Shown in pieces: positions 19,660 through 33,237 of a stretch of DNA of 39,942 nt (the first letter of the stretch is position 1; each line of letters begins with the position of its first letter). The stretch is from Poronia punctata (Eukaryota; Ascomycota; Sordariomycetes; Xylariales; Xylariaceae): positions 1-39,942 of the forward strand of contig MU401752.1 of the NCBI GenBank assembly GCA_022579005.1, written 5' to 3'. The translations under genes and the position numbers were made by a program. Under the pieces are notes generated by a model that ran no database searches, had not been told where the DNA came from, and was given only the letters and a program-made list of their open reading frames with translations.

Positions 19660-22600
19660 ACGTACCCCAAATCATTCAATAGAGACCACCTGAATAGGTT
19701 TGTTTTATAACATAAACTTAGCTGGATCGGTGTCGGCCTTACTGGTAGGTAGTCCTGCATGGTCAAGTCACTACCGGGCCCAAAACCCCTGTTCCTGTAC
19801 GTTCTTATAACCGTAGGAAAAAGAGGGATCTTGTAGATATAACTTGTTGACCTACTCGTATTACTAAACCTCAACACATCTTAACATGCATTTCCATACT
19901 GTTTGCAAAAGTTGAATACATTTGGTGTCGTACCCAGTCCGATGATCAGCGGATTGACAACCATCAAGGAATCCCCTACCCTCGTCATCGTCTCTTGCAT
20001 TCCTCAAGCAGAACGGGTCTCATTGGGTCTTGCAGGGCTACATATTACACCTCACTATGCCAGCTGGCTTTAGGCCCAAAGTGCAACTTTTTGCTGTCCC
20101 TTACAAGGCTTCCGCACAGTAATCTTGATGGCTGTCCAATTACAAGTTGAATACCTATTTTGTAATGTAATTGGGCCCGGGCCTAGATACCAGGTACGAC
20201 AACAAGAGGTTTGTTATCTTGATCTGTGTGTGGCCCAATGACAAGACCAGGTGGCGAGTTTTCGCAATTCAAACTTTATTAAATGTGTGGAGGAAGGCGC
20301 GTTATTTTGATTCCAGTACGTACAATATACTCATATGTAACTGCGATTGTGGTGATATAGCATATACGTTATTGTTCATACTGTAGAGAAGAGTGATAGG
20401 AGGGCTTAGAGGACAAAAGCTATAAAGGCCTTCAGAATCAAGGTTTACACTGTAGGGAGGAAAGTTTCGAAACCCAAAGACGAATCTCCACCTACACGTA
20501 GGTAGGTGTACATTTGTCGAGGTGGGTTTTATCTACTCGTACTTTGAAGCCCAAGAAAGCACGTTAGGTATGTAGATAGTATAGTTTGGAATAGCCACAG
20601 GATGAAAACAATCAAGGTTCGTGTTTATTGTCCTGGACTCTTCGACCTACCCAGTTATCAAAACAAGCCGGAGTCGGACCCCGGTCCCATCCGGATCCGT
20701 GTCGCCCATTTCCTTGACTAAGGTTTATAGAGTATTTGCCTACCTATTTACAGCGCCGCGATACGACGTTCTTTTAAAGAACCAGTACGTTTCTCAAGCC
20801 GTAGCAACATGCAGAGTGAAACGTTCCATGTTCTGGTCTGCCTGGTAAGACAGACCACCTACAGTAGTATAACTTACCTACCCTGGAGAAAGATAATAAT
20901 TCCACCCACCGGGGACATTTGCACCTCTTTTGTACAGATGACTGAACAAGTTTCCTAGATAATATTATCCTGAAAAACTATATTCTTCTGTGCTGGTAGG
21001 AACTGGAGCAACTGTCCCTTCGAAGCTCATAAATGTCACAATCTTGATTCTACACGTTGATGTACCATTCTGGGATGTCAGATACGAGTACCTAGTGTAC
21101 ATAAAAGCCAAGGTTCAATCGGTAGTGATGGTGGGGTTGAACTACTCCGTCGGAACCTTGCCGATAACAGAGCAAATCATATGGGGTTCACATACACCGC
21201 GAGAGCCTTCGTATGCGTACCTAACAACCATATATGGCGAAGAAGTTCGTTGACAGTATGTCCGGGGCTTACACAGATGCTTCACGAGTCGAACAACCTT
21301 AATTACCTATTCACCGTCTTACGCAAAATCTTGACATTGCCCCTCGTCGCTGGTAGTTTCGTAGACAATGTGTCCATATTCTCAACTAGATACCTCCATG
21401 TCCAATTACGTGTAATGTGAGGTAGTTACGTAGCTGCTTTCCTTTCCCGGGCCGGGAGACTAGGTACTGACAATCGCGCAACTCTTTGCCACCCATTACA
21501 GTTACCAGATTTCTGATTCTCAGAAGTTGACGGTATGCATGTGGGTATGTGGCGTACGCAGCTTAGATGCTCCTCCCCTGTTGGATACTTGGGCACCCGA
21601 GTAGAACATGAGGGCAGATGACATGACCATCTCCAACATTCCAGCCGGGGCTAGCCCCCCAGCATAGTAGAGAAGCTCATTTACCAGAACTTTCACCTGC
21701 TTATTTTCGAAACAGCAGCTAGCCAGCTAACCTAGAATTACTCTATCTTGACACGGTCACCATAACGGAAATAGCAATGGAAGAATCACAAAAGACCTAA
21801 CAGGAGGTAAATATGATCCTGGCCGCGGGAAGGTATGGTCTTCGACTCCACTTTACTCCGAACTAGGTACCGGTCGTACCCTTCGCTGTCGACATAGGTA
21901 TGTACAGTACCTGCACATGTGCGTACAAGCAGGCTTTTACCACGACAGTTTGAGCTGAAGCAGAGATCCCCCTTGTCCTAGGGATGCCGTTTCAAGTCGT
22001 CGGAGTTTTGAACCGTACAGCAATATAGTAAAAACAAGAGACATTGAAGGCCGGAGAGTAAACACTGGAGCTGGAAGATCAATGGGCTCGCATGCAAACA
22101 TACGGGATAGGCACGTACTGGGGGCCGGCCATTGCTATACTCGTAGATCAGCCGGCGTTACAGTGAGCATCATAAGCAACGGAACGGGTGTGGGGCTGTT
22201 CCGGTGGTCAATTTAGGTTGAATAAATCTTGGTACCTACCGAAATATAGAAGTAATGCTAGGAAAACATGCGATATCTCGCACAATCCTTGAAAAGTGAA
22301 AAATCCAATGTTTGCCATTATTTCGCCGGATGCAGATATATCTTCAAATATGTGCCAAGATAACCCGATCTACAGTGTACCCAGTTACACAGATCTGTTT
22401 CCACCTTCTACACGTAATATGAGCACTGGGCTGATGGCCGGCCACCTTATCTCACAGTCCTCCAGTCCGAACAAGGGGGTAAAAAAAGGCGTGGGGCCAA
22501 AAAAAAAAAAAAGCCAGGATTCCCTAGCTCCCGAGTTCGGGATATTGATTACATACGTGCGTACGTCAAGGGATAAAAATAAAATGAAAAAACCTTGACA

Positions 22601-22929
22601 CAAAAAAGACCAAACTAGACCAAAACGCAAATAAGGTAAAAAACGAACCCGCGTTACGTTTTCCCCTATTCTACCTAGGTACTTTATCTTTACCCCCACA
22701 TGCGATCCTTGTTTTAGTTACCACGAGTAGGTACTTTAGCTAACCTAGCCCATAATTGACGATCGATCAGGGAAGGAAGAAAAAAAGAGAACCTAGCAGG
22801 CTGCAAACATACTCGTACTAGGTCCTACACAGCCTCGCCTCATCTCGTGTTGTCTCACTTTTCCATTCAACACCAAAACAAGACCAACCTACCCTCAACT
22901 TCAGAAAACCAAAAACCAAACCGCCCACA

Positions 22930-23723
22930 ATGTCCGAACAATCAAGCATAACAACAGCCCTAATAACAACAACCCTCGCAGCATTCATAAGCGGCTTCGC
23001 CCTAGGCCTATACTCTGTCCAAGGGTATCTCGTCCCGCCATCCCTGAAGTCAGCCCGGAAAGCAAACCTGAACGATCCTGTTGAGAGCGACGAGTCCGAC
23101 GTCGACGAAGACGACACCATTCTAGACCATGCGCCGAATTGGGCTAACGGTGTAGAGGCCGATAAACGCCAGGGACTTCGGGCGCAGGAGAAGGAGCTCC
23201 AGCAAAAAAAGAAGGAGGAAGAAGAAGAAGAACAAGATGATGAGCCAGTGGCTGTAGGAAAACCTAATGAGGAATGCAAACTTGTGCTCGTTGTGCGGAC
23301 CGATCTGGGAATGACCAAGGGTGAGTTGAGATTTTCCCTCCCTTCTCCCGGCTCTCCTTTGTTGGTGGTTCCAAGTTTGAGCAACTAACATCTCCCGTCG
23401 GTGTAGGAAAAATTGCGGCTCAGTGCTCCCACGCCACGTTAGCATGCTACAAGAAACTAAGCCGGGCCGCACCCAAATCTGTGCAGGCTGGGATCCTGCG
23501 GCGCTGGGAACGGCTAGGACAAGCTAAGATTGCCGTACAAGTCAAGTCGGAAGACGAACTCCTTACACTCATGGCAAAGGCACGTAGCCTAGGAGTCACA
23601 GCCGAGGTCATACAGGACGCCGGACGGACGCAGATCGATCCCGGTAGCTTGACGGTTCTTGGCGTTGGGCCAGCTCCGAAGAGTGTTGTAGATCAGGTCA
23701 CTGGTGGTTTGAAACTCTTATAA
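22930..23723 (+). CDS. PTH2: peptidyl-tRNA hydrolase 2 (PTH2)
   Basis: Two exons, 22930-23320 and 23407-23723, give 235 residues. The 86-bp phase-1 intron has donor GTGAGT, an ACTAAC branch and acceptor TGTAG. The enzyme cleaves the ester bond of peptidyl-tRNA released from stalled ribosomes, recycling tRNA. The C-terminal ~120 residues are the PTH2 domain: KLVLVVRTDLGMTKGKIAAQ, CSHATLACYKKL, then AGRTQIDPGSLTVLGVGPAP and a GGLKLL end, all typical of the archaeal/eukaryotic family. Residues ~9-32 form a hydrophobic segment (ITTALITTTLAAFISGF), consistent with the membrane anchor of eukaryotic PTH2, probably in the mitochondrial outer membrane. An acidic, Gln/Lys/Glu-rich linker joins the anchor to the domain. 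Confidence 0.95.
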
Positions 23724-24340
23724 TGGAAGCACGAGTAAACTGCTCAGCAAGGGGAGACGGATTTCACAGAGAATATTACGGGATTATTACGATATGATGG
23801 CGATCCACTCATATATGTGGACTAAGGTGATTTTCTCTTACAACACACTATCACGACGATACATAGACATGGGCCTAGCCCAACACGTGAGTACGAAGGC
23901 CTCCTATCAGCACTGAGATGGGGCGAGTACGTGGGCCGTGTCATAATCTAGACGCCCTCTCCCATGTGGAGGAATTTTTGGTCCCGGCCTTACTCCCAAG
24001 CATACCTGGGACCTCGGATTTGAACGTTTCAGCTTTTGCGCCTGACCACCGACAAATATATCGCAATAGGAACCACGCAAGCCCCCCATACCCGAATCAA
24101 CTCCTCTAAGCAGCAAAGACAGCGACTGGAAAAGCCTAATTCTACTAGCCCATGCCCGAAAGAGAAATAGCAGAGCTCGCCGGACACCCACCCCTGTATG
24201 TACACATTAAGGCCGGATGTGCGTTTTCTGTATGTACTAGTCCGATACGTTCAGCAAGTACGAACATATATTGGGCTTGTCGGATATCGCACGCCTTGCC
24301 CCTGTATGTATCCCTTTTAAGAAAGTCTGCAGAGGAAGAC
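23724..24340. other. convergent 3' intergenic region
   Basis: This stretch lies between the PTH2 stop and the stop of the minus-strand coiled-coil gene. It should contain both 3'UTRs. No other gene is visible. Confidence 0.5.
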
Positions 24341-27315
24341 TTAACGGACATCGGGGAGGCGCTGTGATGGTACTGACGGTACTGATGGTGGCCGCAGATG
24401 ATTATGAAGTTGTTGTTGTTGTTGATAAGGAGATTGTTGTTGGTGGGGTTGTTGTTGATGATAAGGAGATTGTTGTTGGTGGGGTTGTTGTTGATGATAA
24501 GGAGGTTGTTGTTGATGAGGTTGTTGTTGTTGAAGAAATTGTTGTGGTGGTTGTTGCTGTTGCTGTTGCTGCTGCTGCTGTGGCTGCTGAGGTTGTTGTT
24601 GATGAGGTTGTTGTTGCTGCTGCTGCCGTGGCTGTTGAGGTTGCTGCTGCCGTGGTTGCTGTTGTGGTTGCTGCTGTTGTGGTTGCTGCTGCTGCTGCTG
24701 CTGCTGATGCTGTTGCTGCTGTGGACTCGGGTGGACGGCATTGGTATTCAACCTTCGTCTCTTGTTTGCCTCGTCTTGATTGCCGAGAGAAGCGGCACGC
24801 TTCTGGCCACCTCCCGACCAATCACGCATTTCGGATAATCGCTGTGTACAGTCACCGACCTTGATCCCCATATGATCGAGCTTGGCCTCTACTTGGGATA
24901 ATTTTTGCTCGTAATTTTTGTTGATCTGTCCACCAATTTGTACTGCCAGCTCCCTGGTGCTCAGATTTTGGAATTGGAAATCAAGGACTTTCACTGCCTG
25001 CTCGAGGCCCAACAATCTAAGCTGGATGTCTCTTTGGATGCTACTGGTGGCTTCCTTGAGACGGGATTCCACCCAGTCCCTTCTCACAAACTGACCGACT
25101 TCAACTCTAGTATTATCCAGCTTTAGAGTCAAATCCTTGACATCATAATCAAGTCGATCCACTCGGTGGCCAATTGGATCGTTCTCCAGCATCGTAAGAC
25201 GTTCGGCAAGATTTGAGTGCTGGTGATGGTCCATAATCGAAGCCGCTGTGGTCTTCCACTGTTCCAAAAGTTCGATGCGCGTTTCGAAGCTTGAACGTTG
25301 GGACGCACTTTCTTCCAGCGCATTGAGCCGCGCCGAGCTGCTGTCTATCAAATCGACAAGGAGATCATCCCTTTTTTCGCAGTACTGTATTGTTTCGTCC
25401 ATTATAGACTTCTTAGCCGTCGCTATTTGGGCGCTGATAATTCCTTCCACTTGCCCAGTTGGCAAAGGCACCTCGGCGCTGGCCTCAGCTGTCCGCACGA
25501 GAGCAGTCTCTAGCTGGGGTGGCTGATCGTGGGGCGCAGCGTCCAGGGACGGAACTTTCTGCTCATGCTGATCTCTATACTCTTCATACTGAGCTTTCAA
25601 GTTGTAGTCTGAAGAAACCCAGGCCTCGCAGACTTCGTTGAGCGTGACAACGTCCAGCTCGTCCAGCTTCTCTTTGAAATTGTCATACTCCTCAAACTTC
25701 AGAAGCTTCGCATCTGTACCGTCGAGTCGTTCATGGATATCCTTTTGCAGAGCTCGAACGTCTTCGCCCAAACTGTTCATACGCAGTAAAAACTTTTGCA
25801 GGTCAACTTTCATGTAAGCCATCTGTTCTTTGAAACCCGATTCCAAGTTTTCTGTTCGCCCTTTCAGGGCAGAATCGGCCTTTTCCCTGGCAGTCTCTAG
25901 ATTGCTAAGTCTTAGTTCCAGCTTTGCGGCCTCATCCTTTACCTTCGTTAACTCGAGCGAGGAAACGCCTCGCGTCGATTCGGCTAGACGTTCCTCCAAT
26001 GCCTTTTCGTTACCAGACTGGAGATTTTCAAGTTGGGTTTTCAGAGACTTATTTTCCATTTCCACCTTTGAATACAGGGATTTTAGACCCTGGAAATCCG
26101 CGCCCAGCGTATCGAACCTGGATCGCATGGAATGATTTTCCGATTTTAAGGAGTCGCAATCCCCCCTCAAAGATGAATTTTCTCTTTTCATCTCTGTGAG
26201 GCGTGCCTCAATCGAGGCGCTGGTTTCACCCCATCGCTTCTTCTCTTCAAGAAGAGCCTGAATCTGTTGTCCTTGTATTGAGCTCGCGTTAGAGAACTCG
26301 GCGAATTTGGCTTCTAGCGACGCGATCGCAGGGTCTTGAATATTCTTCGTTGTTGGCGTTGCAGGCTTTGTAGTTGAGGCGAGAAATGAAACAAGCCGCT
26401 CGAGCTCACGAAGATAGTTTTCCTCGTTAGCCTTGAGTTGGTTGTCAAGGTTTGGATCTCGTCGGGGCCCAAACCTGCCACCTATATCACTGTACGGCGG
26501 AAATTTGGATAATTTTGCTTGGACTTTTTCAAGCTCGAGACGTCGCTCATTGTTCTCTCGTGCGTACCGGTCCTTTTGGATATTTAGTAGAATACGTTGT
26601 TTGCCTTCTTCGCTCCATTTGTATGCGCACTCGAAGACTTCTTGAAGCTCGGGGTTTTTGGCCTTTGGTATTGATAAAGTCGGCGAATTTTCTGCGGTGC
26701 TGGCTGCGGCCCTGTCTGGTTTGTAAATCCAAATATTAGCAAAGCAATATGTAAATCGGAAAAGCGACTATGAACTCCGGCGAGCCCAGAACCAAATAGG
26801 CCCCCCGTTCGCTGCATAACAAAGTTCTAAAGCCAGTGACCTTGACGGCATTGGAGGTCGCCAGGAAACAGTTCACACCGCAGTAAACTACGCGGAGGAT
26901 AAGGGATACCGGTGGATTGTGTCCATAGCATGTACTTACCCTCTCCGACAACTCCCAAAACTAACTCCTCCTTTCGCCCATTAGGCTTGCCAGCCAGGGA
27001 AGACTTGGATGGGGGGACCTTTTTCGCTCCCTCTTGCACTTTAAAGTTTGCATCACCGCGAGAAACCCTTGGTGGTTCGTTCTCAAATCGGGAATCCCGG
27101 AAACTTCGCTGCTCCGCGGGACTTCTCAGCACCTTCGTATCGTCACGGTACCTGCTATCTTGAGGATCCCGTGAATCGCGGCGGTAGGGTTGGGGCCTAT
27201 CTCGCTCACCGGCTGGCTTGTACGACTCGCCGGCCGGCCTATAAGGTTCTTGAGTACGTCCACCTGAGTTTCGTCGGTCGTTATAGGAAGTGCCCATTGT
27301 CCAGTTGGGAGGCAT
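24341..27315 (-). CDS. large coiled-coil protein with Gln/Pro-rich C-terminal tail
   Basis: Two exons, 27315-26940 and 26715-24341, give 916 residues. The intron (224 bp, phase 1) has a consensus donor GTAAGT and acceptor AACCAG preceded by GCTAAT. It is longer than most introns here, so a small extra exon inside it is possible. Residues 1-125 are basic, Arg/Asp/Pro-rich and repetitive (YRPAGESYKPAGERDR). Residues ~150-770 are mostly heptad-like coiled coil with long Glu/Lys/Leu runs. RAASLGNQ and NKRRRL near 770-785 look like a nuclear localisation signal. The last ~125 residues are Gln-rich with His and Pro, encoded by mixed CAA/CAG codons. I do not recognise the family; a scaffold or transcription-linked role would be a guess. 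The Q-tract is probably polymorphic. Confidence 0.75.
24400..24723. repeat. CAA/CAG (TTG/CTG) trinucleotide-rich tract inside the coiled-coil gene
   Basis: Imperfect trinucleotide repeats encode the Gln-rich tail on the minus strand. Two nearly identical ~42-bp copies of a unit containing GTTGTTGATGATAAGGAG occur at about 24445-24505, so part of the tract grew by tandem duplication. Long plus-strand and alternative-frame ORFs rich in Val, Leu, Thr or Ala here are by-products of the repeat. Confidence 0.85.
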
Positions 27316-29509
27316 CGCGTGTGGGCCTTCGGACTTGACCTAACTGGACCGGATCAAGTACTCAGGCTTCGCAATCCAACTTCGTACTCCCAGATTTAAA
27401 AACGGTTATTTTCATTCCACCGACAGCATCTAGCTGCATGGCTTAATAAGAAGGGGGCACGACGGACTGGCACCGAGGCGTGGAGAGGCCTATGGCGGAG
27501 TCGAAATCGGGATAATCTTCAAGGATGTATGTAACCAGTTCGAGTTGTACCGGGGTTCGCGTGAGCAGTTATGGCGCGTTCTCCCAGGGTTAATCGGAAT
27601 TACACGTGTGGTTAAGTTAAAGAGCTATCCAGCTAGAAGCTACACAGAGCTAGGAGCCAGTGTATAGGAAGTAGGTAGTCCGATGCGTCTGCTGTGCCCG
27701 ATGATGCTGCTGGAGCTAGAGGTTATATTCTTCGGCCTTCCGTGGATTTTAGGTTCTTGAACGAAGAATGATGAAAAGCAAGGGTCCGTAGTCTAGTGGC
27801 GATAATACCTGACAGTCACTGTAGGTAAGTGGAGATGCAGAATAAACCTGACTAGGTTAGGTAGGAGGATGGTAGGTTTAGGTACTCGTACTCCAAGAGT
27901 TGTGGTTAGATTTGAACGTGGACCCTAGTCAACAACATCGACCATGGGAAATTGATTTTCTTTGGAACGGTCGAATCCTTCACCTCTCGGCGGAAGTTCC
28001 AGAAGATACGCGATCGTCAGCTGATGCCCTATTTGCAGGAAGTACCGGGCGTTTGCTGCTTCACAAGTTCAAGGTTTAATTGTTATTATTTTGGTTGCAA
28101 TTTTCCACGCGGCAGCTGCGCCGGGGCAACAAGCTTTTCTATCCGTAAATTTAAGCATGTGCGCATGTGTACAGGGTTGAACTTGGGAACGTACCTGCCC
28201 GAGGCGTCGTTTGTAATTACCTTTGTAACCTAACCGTCAGACAAGGATGGAAAGAACCAATGTAGGTATTTATTTGGGTAATTCTAGATGCAAAAGAGGA
28301 TGGAAATTTACGTGTAGTAACATCATGATGACTTGAGGGTGTACACATACTTGTACACGTATATGAATACTCAATAATAAACCGAACAAACCTACCGTGC
28401 CTACTTAATTATTTGCATGCAGGCGTCTTATATCTGATGCAGAAACGAGCTATAGTTAGGTTAATCTAGTTGACAAATAATGACAGAAATATTGTATGGC
28501 TATTTGGGGCTTCTCTTGAACATAGTTTTGATGTATGCTTGTCTAGCAATCCCCCTGTTTTATAAGAAGGCATAGACACATAATGCACAAGGGAAATTTC
28601 AAAAATTTAACATGCATAAGATCCTGAAGCTATCACTTTTGATATCAGTTAAGCACCTACCATTTGACTGGGCAAAATGATAGATTCTCTTGTAGGTTGG
28701 GGATTAACTTCAAGGAGACCCTCTAAGCTCTTGGCACCGTGGTGGAGCCCGTCCTGTTAAATTCATTTATCATTTCAAATGGTACAAGTCGTGTTGCAGG
28801 CAAGGGCACCTCGGGGCAAGGTAGTACCGCATCTGCTGTCAACCCAATGCAACAATGTCTCTCCCATATCTCCTAGGTTAGCCCGAGTCCTACGTGTAAA
28901 AACCCAAGTGTCGGTCTCGGCTGTTTGGCACTACCAAAACACACCGATCTTATTTCTACTCCTCCTCGGGAGTTATCTATGTGGGTACGAGTATGTACGA
29001 GTATGTAGTTCTACGTGTATGTGTAGCATTGGGCATACTGATTGTGTGAAGAGATATCTTGAGTATTTATGTATGCTTGGGATTATTTAACGCTTCGATC
29101 ATAATATTCCCTTTTTTACATCTTGAGATATAGTTCAATATCAAATACTGACAATATGTAAGTTGTAAAGCTACATCCTAATGTCTCCTAATATTGGTAT
29201 TGTGTAATGCTCGTGGTAACTTGGTAAGTCACGTAATCATTGTCTCATCCCAGCCACAGACAGTCGAGCCCCACAGCCACATCAAACATTCAATGCCTTC
29301 CTACGCCACAGCTGGTCGCGATAGCTCTTTGAACCTGGCGCGAGCCGACAATTTTCGTGTTTCTAGAGCATCCCCAGCAAAGCCTAGATATAACCATTCG
29401 AGTACAACTCCACTGTGTCATACAACACCAGAACACCTAAGAGAATAAACCACCATTTACTTAAAGATTCAAACAGCCAGATAGCTATTTTACTGTTAAA
29501 CAGGTGAAG
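27316..29509. other. intergenic region between divergent genes
   Basis: About 2.2 kb between the start of the coiled-coil gene and the start of RVB2, so both promoters lie here. I find no credible third gene. The octamer TACTCGTA/TACGAGTA occurs at 27883, 28986 and 28996. A tRNA-like A-box string near 27787 lacks a matching B box and is not called. Confidence 0.5.
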
Positions 29510-31051
<1,542 letters not shown>

Positions 31052-31630
31052 GTCTCCTGATCTTTAATTCTGTACCCAGCGATATGGCCATGGGGTTCTA
31101 AGGGGCTTGATGTGTTATGGAGTGTTCATGGCGTTTCGTATATCATTCTGGCGTTCTATGGATATGAAAAGAATGGATTACGAGACTCATTCTACTGAGT
31201 TGCTTTCCCAGCTAGGACTGATAAAGTGGCTCGAGTTGGCTAAGCTATTGTACTTACAGTAGAGAGCCTTGATGAATGACTATACCCTTTATTTGCGGCT
31301 TGTCGTTTCCCTCATTAAAGGGCAAAGCGTAAGAAGGCTGGGATTGGAATCACTTGTTACATTAGAGGTCACGAGGGTACAGATTCTGAAGCCGACTGGG
31401 TTTGTTCATTCCAACAGTTCATCAATTCGTATTAGCAGGTTTTATTTTATCGTGGTTTGTTTTTGGTTCCAGTACCCCACTTCCACAATATGCCGTGTCT
31501 CTTGCACAGCATGGTATTTACTTTTTTATCCCTTCTATAAAAAACCGTGATCCCGGATTAGATGCGCTAGGCCATAATCGAGAATCGAAGCCCGTTACTC
31601 GAGTGCCCATGAGCATTATAGTTTGGGTAG
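31052..31630. other. convergent 3' intergenic region of RVB2 and GAPDH
   Basis: This 579-bp stretch must hold the 3'UTRs of both highly expressed convergent genes. No further gene is visible. Confidence 0.5.
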
Positions 31631-32721
<1,091 letters not shown>

Positions 32722-32727
32722 CTAGGT

Positions 32728-33237
32728 CTACACGAGATGGCTGTTAGCTGACAAAGGTAACTATCGTTCAGCTATGGCTATGGGATGCGGGGTGATGGAA
32801 GTGTTTGCAAGGCAATCGATACTTGAAATGCAAGGTTAGGTAGTGGAAGGTGAGGGGCAGACAAAGCTACTATGTTTAAAGTCTAGCAGCAGTGACAGCA
32901 ACCGTCATCACTCCCAGACCCAACCCTTGATTTGCAAGTAAGGTTATTTCAATCCACGCACCAAACCAAAGGCCACCCAGGGATCCTGTTCGGATTTGTG
33001 TTTATTTGGCAGGGCTTTGGCGGGGTAGTTGGATTGTGTTTGTCGCAATGCCTTTTTTTCCCTGACACAATGGCGGGGTTATGATGCGATAGCTGGTGGG
33101 AGAGGACTTACAATGATTGAGGGCTTGTAGTAGGACTATTTTAGCACTAGGAAGATTGGTTTTACTTTTGGGAGAGATGAAGAAGGTGTGTGAGAGATTT
33201 AGAGGAGGGAGAGAAAGACGAAAGAATAAATACTTAC
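32728..33237 (-). other. predicted 5'UTR intron of GAPDH
   Basis: The minus strand carries a consensus donor CC|GTAAGT at 33237 and a GCTAAC branch followed by acceptor TGTAG at 32728, a 510-bp intron. Leader introns are common in highly expressed fungal glycolytic genes. Transcription would start further upstream in a CT-rich stretch near 33240-33330. No protein-coding frame in it looks real. Confidence 0.6.

Larger units (their letters stand above)
18205..22929. other. long intergenic region, no gene seen
   Basis: About 4.7 kb with no credible coding exon on either strand; frames are short and unspliceable by eye. The left ~700 bp should be the promoter of the 758-residue gene, and the right ~150 bp the CT/CA-rich leader of the peptidyl-tRNA hydrolase. 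Notable contents are a 12-base G run at 18996, a 16-bp perfect palindrome at 19644, and TACTCGTA/TACGAGTA octamers at 19639, 19853, 20535, 21083, 22138 and 22810. A run of A with embedded G lies near 22483-22515. A lost gene or a non-coding RNA could lie here, but nothing in the sequence shows one. Confidence 0.5.

Noticed and set aside
24271..24864. plus-strand frames of poly-Val and poly-Leu, and minus-strand poly-Thr/Ser/Asn frames
   Set aside because: Produced by the CAA/CAG repeat read in other frames of the coiled-coil gene.
27787..27830. tRNA-Asp-like 5' half (an A-box-like TAGTCTAGTGG)
   Set aside because: No GGTTCRA B box or pairing acceptor stem follows; at best a fragment.
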